This document shows, piece after piece, positions 56,873 through 64,000 of a stretch of DNA of 64,000 nt (within the stretch, counting starts at the first letter, position 1; the number at the start of each line of letters is the position of its first letter). The notes beneath the pieces are model-generated. The model did no database searches. It worked only from the letters and a program-made list of their open reading frames with translations, and had not been told where the DNA came from. This DNA is from Metallyticus violacea (lineage: Eukaryota > Arthropoda > Insecta > Mantodea > Metallyticidae), in the NCBI GenBank assembly GCA_030762175.1, contig CM060831.1:2807001-2871000 (forward strand), written 5' to 3'. Both the position numbers and the translations under genes were made by a program.

Positions 56873-57257
56873 ATTTATAATCTTCTTATATGCCCAAATA
56901 AGTAATAATCGGTCTGCCTACAAACAGTTAGGATAGAAGTGCTATCTGTGACTTTACTGTACAAGGAACAGCTGTGTGTGTCTTATGTTCCTGGTACAAC
57001 TTTGATTTAGACGGGAGCACAGCCATGGAACCATCACATGAAAACAATATAAGACGTTGATAGTTCCATGAGACCGGAAGTGTACAAAAAGGACAATCAG
57101 CAGTAAGGCCAAAAACATCAGAAGAAAGTGTTGAAAGAATCTAACAATCCTTTGTTCTCAGTTCTTGGTAGTGTACAGATAGATCTTCCAAAGAGATTGA
57201 AGTTAAATGCTAATGAATTCCTTTCTTGTAATAATGCAAACCACAGAACAAAGTAAG

Positions 57258-57258
<1 letters not shown>
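56873..57258. other. Intergenic between two trinucleotide microsatellites
   Basis: Nothing recognised. Confidence 0.4.

Positions 57259-57305
<47 letters not shown>
57259..57305. repeat. (TTA)n microsatellite
   Basis: About 15 ATT/TTA units. Confidence 0.97.
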
Positions 57306-57495
57306 ACCTAGCTGGATATTTTTTCCACTGAATGCAAGTTTTTCGGAGAGTTTTTAACCCCGCCTTTACATCTACTATGTCCTTTGACACTAAAGGTAAA
57401 ATAATAAATTGGAAAAGAAACTTGGGAAACGAGGCGTTACAACCGAAGTTTAGAGTACCTTATTGACGTTTTATATTACTACTACCACTACTACT

Positions 57496-57722
57496 AGATT
57501 TATTTAAGGACGCTTTTAATATATCTGGTCATTAAATTCAGGTCGTGAAACGGCCGATAAATGTTGCTCTTATTTCATGCTTGAGGTTCTCTTACGTACC
57601 GTAAATCTATGACACGAGACAAACGATTTTACTTTCCTTCCGAAGGAAGCAATACTTAGGATTTTTACGCCCGAAAACTTAGGTCTACGTGGCAAGTATG
57701 GTTGGCACTAGGTCACCAAACC
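57496..57722 (-). mobile_element. SINE family B, minus strand, diverged
   Basis: Inverse of the family-B unit: TATCTGGTCATTAAATTCAG, GTGAAACGGCCGATAAATGT, TTCCTTCCGAAGGAAGCAAT, ACGCCCGAAAACTTAGG and GGCAAGTATGGTTGGCACTA. The B-box segment is deleted. Confidence 0.85.
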
Positions 57723-57764
57723 TACTATCATCTTCTATTGCTGGACTGAGGAAAATAATAAGTC

Positions 57765-57848
57765 AGATAGAAAGGTCTTACAAGGATTCGAACGGCAAAA
57801 GTTTAATTCACGAGTTCGTGCCTTAGCAAATACGGCCACCCATGTCTG
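57765..57848 (-). mobile_element. SINE family A, head fragment, minus strand
   Basis: On the minus strand GGGTGGCCGTATTTGCTAAG then GCACGAACTCGTGAATT and GTTCGAATCC match the family-A tRNA-like head. The body is missing. Confidence 0.72.
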
Positions 57849-57851
57849 CAA

Positions 57852-58050
57852 TGACCGTCTCCGTGCTCTAGTGGTAGCGTTTGCAAATACTATCCGGAGG
57901 TCTTGGATTCAAATCCTAGCCAGATCAAGCTTCTGGTTAACGTTTTTTACGGAGTTTTTCCTTGCCCGGAGAAGGTAAATGCCAAATAGCTTTAAGGCGC
58001 CAAGGATTCATTTCATCCCTACAGACTTACATCTACAATCTACAGACATC
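57852..58050 (+). mobile_element. SINE family C, tRNA-like head, plus strand
   Basis: CCGTCTCCGTGCTCTAGTGG then TAGCGTTTGC is a clear A box. GGTCTTGGATTCAAATCCTA gives the B box, spaced as in a tRNA. The body (GTTTTTTACGGAGTTTTTCC, GGAGAAGGTAAATGCCAAAT) differs from families A and B. Only one copy is in the window. Confidence 0.75.
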
Positions 58051-58069
58051 ATGAGAAGACAAACATGTA

Positions 58070-58290
58070 ACTTCTGGAACAACGTAACTAAAATAACAGA
58101 AGTAGAAATTAGTCAAACACTTAAATAGTCATAAAATTTTCGAACAGCTTCTTCAAAGGCAGAAGACAGGTGAAGGGGATAAAAATAAATATTGAATCTC
58201 GAAGGTAACGTTGCATGGAAACAAATGAAACATGCAACAAGAGTGAGGGAGAAAGAGAATATATTAATACGCGTACGTAGGCTTCATTTC
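58070..58290 (-). mobile_element. Second PLE family, terminal fragment, minus strand
   Basis: TTCTTCAAAGGCAGAAGACA then GGTGAAGG, AAAAATAAATATTGAATCTC and CAACAAGAGTGAGGGAGAAA match the terminal region of the minus-strand copy at 20440 and the inverse of 21550-21660 and 33250-33345. No coding part is present. Confidence 0.7.
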
Positions 58291-58299
58291 TCTATCTCT

Positions 58300-58558
58300 G
58301 AGTCTTGAATTCAGCAGCCCACGTTTTAACCGTCGAAAATGAAGGGGAACTTCTTTTGTGGTTAAACCCTTTATCATAGCTCGCATTTAACTCTTTATCC
58401 ATTTTGTAGAGAATGTTAACACTAGTTAGTTTACACGATCGTCACAAGCAATTGACTACACTTTTACTTCTGAAACTTTACAGCGTACCATGATACTTAA
58501 CAACTATCGTTGTCATTTAGCCACCTTCTGAGTCAGGCCGAGAACTTTCAGAACACTC

Positions 58559-58560
<2 letters not shown>
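58300..58560 (-). mobile_element. Mariner family A, 5' fragment, minus strand
   Basis: The inverse strand reads GAGTGTTCTGAAAGTTCTCG, GTTGTTAAGTATCATGGTAC, CTAGTGTTAACATTCT and CCCTTCATTTTCGACGGTTA, the same order as 29568-29820 of copy 1. The rest is missing. An (AT)n run abuts the outer end. Confidence 0.75.

Positions 58561-58597
<37 letters not shown>
58561..58597. repeat. (AT)n microsatellite
   Basis: A pure AT dinucleotide run. Confidence 0.97.
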
Positions 58598-58599
<2 letters not shown>

Positions 58600-58854
58600 T
58601 TTTATAAAACCATAAGAAATGCATTTTAAAAGTATTGCAGTATTCATTTTAAGTTCCTACTTAAAAACTTTAGTTAGTACGTTTCTATACTTTTCTCCTT
58701 ATTTAAATTATTTGAGGTAATTTTTAAAGAATTGCGCTTATCAGTAACTATATTGCAACAATTCTCGTAGTAACAACAAATTATTAAGTTCAATGATATT
58801 TGCATACTTAAGAAAACGCCATACACAACTGGAAAGTATTACTTTCAGTTTTGA

Positions 58855-59160
58855 AGGACAAAAAGTCCGTCACGTAGGAGCTGCGTAAACTAAGAGAATT
58901 CGTCACGTAGTAGAGTAACTTGAAAATAGAATAGAATTGAAATTATGGCCTTATTAATTAATAAAATTAAATAAGTTATGGCATTACTGTGTGGTATTAG
59001 GGGAATGAAATAAGAATTATTGCAACCTGTAAGTATTACAAAAGAAAAACTACATGTTTAGAATTATCATTGAGATTAAATCACAAAAATCAATGGTATA
59101 CTATTAATTAAATGAAATACATGACCACTGATAGATAAAGCTATACTGTGTGGATATATT
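58855..59160 (+). repeat. Unclassified dispersed repeat, copy 1
   Basis: Shares GAGCTGCGTAAACT, TAGAGTAACTTGAAA, CCTGTAAGTATTACAAAAGA, AACTACATGTTTAGAATTAT, TTAATTAAATGAAATACATG and ACCACTGATAGATAAAGCTA with 63515-64000, in the same order and orientation. No coding capacity or terminal repeats were seen. Confidence 0.85.
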
Positions 59161-59669
59161 TAAATATTTTTAAATGTAACCATGTTTATGAACTGAGGCC
59201 TTGATATCATCTTTACATTCACTAAAATAGAGAGATATAACAGAAAGTTTCGAGTTACATTCTGTATTTAAGATGATGTGAACATGTTTCATTAAAACAA
59301 AAACATGTTACTATTTAAAAACAATTTCGATGCACAAAGCAAATATACACAATCAATAATATACAATCGAAACTTTAATCGATTTTCAATGGCTTTGAAA
59401 TTTAATTTAAATGATATTATAGTAAAAATATGTAACGTAAACGTTTTCTGAAGGTTATTACAGAGTGCTCTTACATACAAATATATTTCTCACACACATA
59501 TATTACATTAATATTTCACATTTACTATCTTTACGACGACGTTTTTGTTAAATATAAGACATATGCAAGTTATAAATACAGTTTATATGCTGAATGAATT
59601 TTTCATTTTATTTGAAAATAATATGGAGAAAATTAAACGCAAGAGCACTTTTTAAATTTCTGTTTTCAG

Positions 59670-60070
59670 GTTTGTCCCTACTCCTAATGATGCGAATTTC
59701 GGAAACTATTTTTATTTTAATTTAAATGTTGCATAGGGAGTTTTGTGGCGAAAAAAACAAATATTGGTGCCGCTAGAGCCATTTTTAGATATTGGGTTTC
59801 GGGTCAACCTCCATTCCTAATAATCTGATTTCACCGATTTTCTGAAACTGTTGTTCTTATTTTATTTCAATGGCATATACCGAGTTTCCTTTAAAGTTTT
59901 TAAAATTGCTACCACTAGAGCGATTTTAATCATTTTTTATTTTCCCTTTACGTTACCCCCCCATGATCCAATTTTTCTGGTTAACGAATTTGACGAATCA
60001 TTTGTTAATTGATATTTATATGCCGATTTTCTTTGGGAATAAAACAAAAATTGCAACCGCAATAGCGTTA
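59670..60070. repeat. Diverged tandem repeat, about three units of 130 bases
   Basis: Each unit contains a GAATTTCGGAAACTATTTTT / GATTTTCTGAAACTGTTGTT / ACGAATTTGACGAATC-type block, followed after about 60 bases by ATTGGTGCCGCTAGAGCCAT / ATTGCTACCACTAGAGCGAT / ATTGCAACCGCAATAGCGTT. The units are strongly diverged from one another. Confidence 0.55.
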
Positions 60071-60073
60071 GGG

Positions 60074-60112
60074 TTAGAAGAACTCCAGAAGTTCGAAATA
60101 TGGTGAGAGATA
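60074..60112 (+). repeat. PLE-end-like hairpin motif
   Basis: TAGAAGAACTCCAGAAGTTC then GAAATATGGTG matches the end of the second PLE family at 33349 (GAAGAACTCAAGCAGTTCGA then AATATGG). Nothing else of the PLE is visible here. Confidence 0.5.
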
Positions 60113-60129
60113 ATCTCCGTCTAAGCGTG

Positions 60130-60425
60130 TAGTCGGTCCTGGTGTGGTGTAGTGGTTACCATACTTGCCTTCTAAACCCAAGATCGCGGGTTCAATCCCG
60201 GCCAGGACCGATGGATTTTTTTCGGGTGTAAAAATCCTAAGTATGGCTTCCTTCGGAAGGAAAGTAAAGCCGTGGGTCCCGTGTCACACTTTTACGGTAC
60301 GATAAAGAACCTCAAGCCTGAAAGAAGAGGCCTCTGAGCAAAATTTATCGGCCGTTTCACGCCCTGAATTGAATGGGACGATGATGACCTGAGATGTTAA
60401 ACAGAGTCCGTAAATAAACCAAATG
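60130..60425 (+). mobile_element. SINE family B, most complete copy, plus strand
   Basis: The head GTCGGTCCTGGTGTGGTGTA, GTGGTTACCATACTTGCCTT, GATCGCGGGTTCAATCCCGG, then GTATGGCTTCCTTCGGAAGG, GCCGTGGGTCCCGTGTCACA, AAGAGGCCTCTGAGCAAAAT, GACGATGATGACCTGAGATG and the tail GTAAATAAACCAAAT. A box and B box are clear, so the head is tRNA-derived. I use it as the family reference. Confidence 0.94.
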
Positions 60426-60469
60426 AGCAAATATCGAAGTGTTTTATCTTTTTTTTTCTTCTTTAGTTA

Positions 60470-60471
60470 TG

Positions 60472-60545
<74 letters not shown>
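60470..60545. repeat. (TA)n(TG)n microsatellite
   Basis: A TA run passes directly into about 25 TG units. Confidence 0.97.
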
Positions 60546-60546
<1 letters not shown>

Positions 60547-61489
60547 TGATCATTTTCGTTGTTTAGTAGGCTCGTTGGAGATTCGAAGAAAATTTCCAAA
60601 AATCAAATCGTTTAATGGGTACAACAGAAGAAGCTATAAATATTGTGGTTAGGGAAGACCAGTGGTTAGGGAAGACCGACCCTCTGTCTATTTGCCTGAC
60701 AAAGTGGTCAATACCCATAGCTGTAGAGAGCTCTCGTCCCATCGAGATTAAAGCGAATCATTGCCAACACACATTACACTGTATCTCTCTGTTTGCTGCA
60801 ATCAGGCCCACAACAACAACAGGTAGTCAAACGACAGTGTTTGTGTACCAGGCGGCACCGACAAGTTGGTATCTCAAAACAGAGTTTATTTAAAATAATA
60901 TTCTTTGAACTCTAAAAAAGTTATTACAACGGTAATAAATTAATTCTAATTGTATCATTAGGCTAATTAAATGTCCACTGCCACTCATTCATTTCAATTA
61001 ATCATAAAATTTCCTGATTCTTCTAAGAGAAACACAAACACACAAATAAATTAGCACTCGCATGTTTATTAGATCAAGTATGTCCATTACAAGGAACAAA
61101 ATTTATTTTTCTTTCCATCAAAGCATCTACTTTGGCTTTAATAGCTGCCCAGCAAACTCCAGGCATTTGGTTTATAAGTCCCTGGAGATAAGAGATGGTC
61201 TAAGCTTTTAAATTCACTTCCTGCACACCCCAATCCGCTTTATCCCATAACAATGCTATGCAGTTACAATACGGAACAGCCAAACCATATCTTTCAACAC
61301 CCTCGGGTTTTCTTTAAATGGGATGTACATTGCTGAAAAAAACGATTGAGCACCATAAAGTGCTCATATATCGGAAACTCACGAAGTTTACAGAGCTCTG
61401 TTCACCAAATATTATATATATTACATTGCGGTTTAAAATATTTATTGATGAGTGGTTCGTTCGTGCTCTATCATTGAATATTAGCACGA
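60546..61489. other. Intergenic, no recognised element
   Basis: A 92-codon plus-strand frame at 60615-60893 has no domain that I know. Nothing else stands out. Confidence 0.4.
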
Positions 61490-62330
61490 GGGCAAGCCAT
61501 TAAGTAAATTACAAATTGAACGAGGTACTTGTGGTAATTGTTGACATTCGGCGCTTGTTTACAATAGCGAAACAAGTGTCACGTCAAGCGGTACCATTGG
61601 GTGCAGAAGTTTCAAAGAAGAACACCGCGTTGGCCGACCAACCGAGATTGTCATAGAGGTAAATTCGCAACGAGTTGCTAGCAGACAGAAGGGAACTCTT
61701 CAGGTCTCATAATGCATGACAGGTAAGGTTTCCACAAAGAAGCCCCACAACACAAAACGTAAAGAATGGATCTGGCATTACAGCATCTCAATAGCTACCA
61801 CGATATGCTAGCCAGGTGGTGAGTCTTGGGTTGACCATTACCAGCCCGAGACAAAGCCAGCGTCAACATCCTGCGTCGCCTGAGGGGGAGATTAAAATAA
61901 CACCATCCACCGGAAAAGTGATGCCCACGGTCTTCTGGGATCAAGAAGAGAAACTGCTCACCGCATTCCAGCCTCAAGGACAAACCGTAATATCAACCTC
62001 TATTATAACATCCTCAAAAAACTATTCAACGGAAGCGACCAGCACTTTTCACCAACACACTCCTTATACTGCTAACAGAACAAATGAAATGCTACAACAT
62101 TTCAAGGTGGAAGTCTTCGAGCATCCTCCGTATAGCTCCAGCCTTTATTCAAGATACTTTGCCCTCTTAAACATATTTCAGGTGAACATTTTCCCGACGA
62201 TGAAGCTGTGGAAAGGGAAATTACCGCTGAACCCGACAGCAATCGAAAGAATGTTATGCTGCTGGAGTTGAGGGGCTTGTGAAACGTTGGGACAAGTAAC
62301 TCAGTGTATAGGGAGACATAAAAATATTAT
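61490..62330 (+). mobile_element. Mariner family B, copy 3, plus strand
   Basis: The 5' end CCATTAAGTAAATTACAAAT then TGAACGAGGTAC matches the inverse of 56640-56670 and 35020-35055. Frames read STGKVMPTVFWDQEEKLLTA then FQPQGQTVISTSIITSS, TANRTNEMLQHFKVEVFEHP and PYSSSLYSRYFALLN (a decayed PPYSPDLAPsDyhLf, so the third catalytic Asp is lost). The N-terminal domain is frameshifted. Confidence 0.87.
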
Positions 62331-63514
62331 TTGTTTAAATTTCTATATACTTCTGTAGCTTATTATGCTGGTGATGGAACACTTTTTTGCACGCCAATCT
62401 TCTGCTTCAACTGTCTATGCAAACGCTGCAATAAAATTTCGTAATGGCAATCAATCACTGTTTTACACTTTTCCAATCAGTCAATAATGATGGTGTCCTG
62501 TCAGTCCCAAAGAAAGGTTTTTCCGCCTACAATACTGTTTTAGCACTTTCATCTTCTACAACTAACTGCCGTCAACATCGCGGTCTCCCAGGAACATTGG
62601 GGTTGTATATGAATTGATGATGACTGACAGGGAAATAACCTTTGATGGTCTGGAATGTCACAAACACGCAACCCTGTACAACATAATTTACGACGATTTG
62701 ATTTTTTTTAAACAATAGGGACTAGAAATTTCGCGCGGGCATGTCTAATGACTGGCTTTCTCAAGCAACGAGACCCTTACACGGCTTGGACGCAGGATTC
62801 AGCAACGGCGAAAGTTGGCATCATTGGATTCTGTTGTGCCATCTTCACCGGATTTCGCTCCGTCTGAATATGCCTTAAGGACTCGCTGCATGGTACAACA
62901 ATTCGGCAGCTGTGCACGAGTACTCCCAAACAATGGTTTCGCGACATCAATGAATTGTGCTGCATAATAAACAACTGCTATTGTAGAACGCTCCTCGTAC
63001 TTGTATGATGTGTGACACTGTTTCGATCTTTCTGCTGTGTTTTGACAATAGCCTTCAGATTGTTTTAGCAGCAAGTTTCTCTCATAGCCTTAATTAAGTC
63101 TGGAAATGCAGTCAACCAGTTGTCCTTTCATGGTCTCAGTGTCACCTGAAATTGGAAGAAACTTCTTTGTTTGTTAATGACAAGGCAATGATAATACGAC
63201 GGTTTAAAAGCCTTGTTGCCGGTTGAATGTATTTTCAAAAGAAATGTGTTAACCAGTGCTTTCACCCACATCACTGATCGTCCAGTGAGTAACCTTCATA
63301 CGTCCTTAATAAGTACAAGGACGCGGCAGCCTTCCTACGTGACCAAAGTCACATTGCACCGCGCTCAAAGACCCCCAAGTGCAAAGGCTTCCTCTCTCTG
63401 CCATAGTAAAGTAAAATATGCACCACCACCAAGTTTGATGATATCTATCACTGTGGTTTCAATATTCAGCATTCCCTTGAAAATAAAACCTGCATCAAAT
63501 CGTAAGACTGAATG
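62331..63514. other. Intergenic; possible unidentified transposase N-terminus
   Basis: A 91-codon minus-strand frame (62799-63074) with YEERSTIAVVYYAAQFIDVA may be the N-terminal domain of a transposase related to the stretch near 31800. I cannot assign it. The rest is unrecognised. Confidence 0.35.
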
Positions 63515-63855
63515 AAAAAAAAAGTTCATCGCGCAAGAGCTGCGTAAACTCAGCAAATTCCTCAGCAAGTAGAATAACTTAAAAAAAGAATATGAAATTC
63601 CAATTTTGAGGGTACTAATTAATGAAATACGTCATGTCATTATTGTATGTTAATTACTATGACAAACTCTAAAGCTAACTAATAAAAAAACTGAACTATA
63701 ATACATTACTTAATTAGATTTGTCACTTTCTTTACTTCAGAATCACTTGTATGTATTGAAATTATTTCTAATTTTCAAAACTAAGGGGTACAAAATTAGA
63801 ATTCATGCAATCTGTAAGTATTACAAAAAAGAAACCACATTTTTAGAATTATTAC

Positions 63856-63918
<63 letters not shown>

Positions 63919-64000
63919 TGTGATTAAATTACAAAAAGTAATGGTATAACATTAATTAAATGAAACGAATGACCACTGGTAGACAAAGCTATGCTGTGTG
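63515..64000 (+). repeat. Unclassified dispersed repeat, copy 2, running off the window
   Basis: Same family as 58855-59160. It carries an (ATT)n microsatellite (63850-63917) at the point where copy 1 has AGAATTATCATTGAGATTAA. It continues past the end of the window. Confidence 0.85.
63850..63917. repeat. (ATT)n microsatellite inside the dispersed repeat
   Basis: About 22 ATT units; absent from the related copy at 58855. Confidence 0.97.

Noticed and set aside
60130..60210. tRNA genes at the heads of the SINEs (also 3560, 5490, 43600, 47300, 57860)
   Set aside because: The A and B boxes are present, but each is fused to a repeated tRNA-unrelated body and cannot fold as a complete tRNA; they are SINE heads.

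Overview
The window is nuclear DNA of an arthropod, most probably an insect with a large, repeat-rich genome. The evidence is widely spaced exons with GT-AG introns, a MAP3K4/Mekk1-type kinase, tRNA-derived SINEs, many dead mariner/Tc1 copies, Penelope-like elements (PLEs), Jockey-like LINE remnants and dense TTA/AAT microsatellites. The species cannot be named from sequence alone; a cockroach- or termite-like genome is a guess. No bacterial-style genes, operons or CRISPR arrays are present.

Layout. (1) 1-18.8 kb is the 3' part of one gene on the + strand, a MAP3K4/MEKK4 orthologue. Six exons (4064-18518) encode the kinase domain from the glycine loop to the stop codon; the upstream exons were not found. 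Its introns hold a possible antisense secreted-peptide exon (703-897), a mariner, SINEs, a PLE with a hammerhead ribozyme, several palindromes and two Tc1 remnants. (2) 18.8-23.8 kb holds a SINE, a head-to-head pair of PLE fragments and a palindrome with two opposed hammerhead ribozymes. (3) From about 23.8 kb to the end no convincing host gene was found. This part is a graveyard of mariner families (at least three multi-copy families plus singletons), Jockey-like LINE 3' ends, SINE families A, B and C, a 5S rRNA-like fragment, an unclassified direct repeat pair and microsatellites.

The strongest large-scale signal is a change in CpG content near 23.8 kb. The left part, which holds the MAP3K4 gene, is strongly CpG-depleted; the right part is not. 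This fits germline gene-body methylation. Copies of the same SINE families show CpG decay on the left but not on the right, apart from one young left-hand copy.

The most interesting local structures are the PLE-associated hammerhead ribozymes. There is one on the + strand at the 3' end of a degenerate PLE (about 10.05 kb), one inside a short inverted repeat just upstream of it, and others in long palindromes at 12.5 and 22.2 kb (with a decayed relative at 15.3 kb). The 22.2 kb palindrome carries a complete-looking ribozyme core on each strand.
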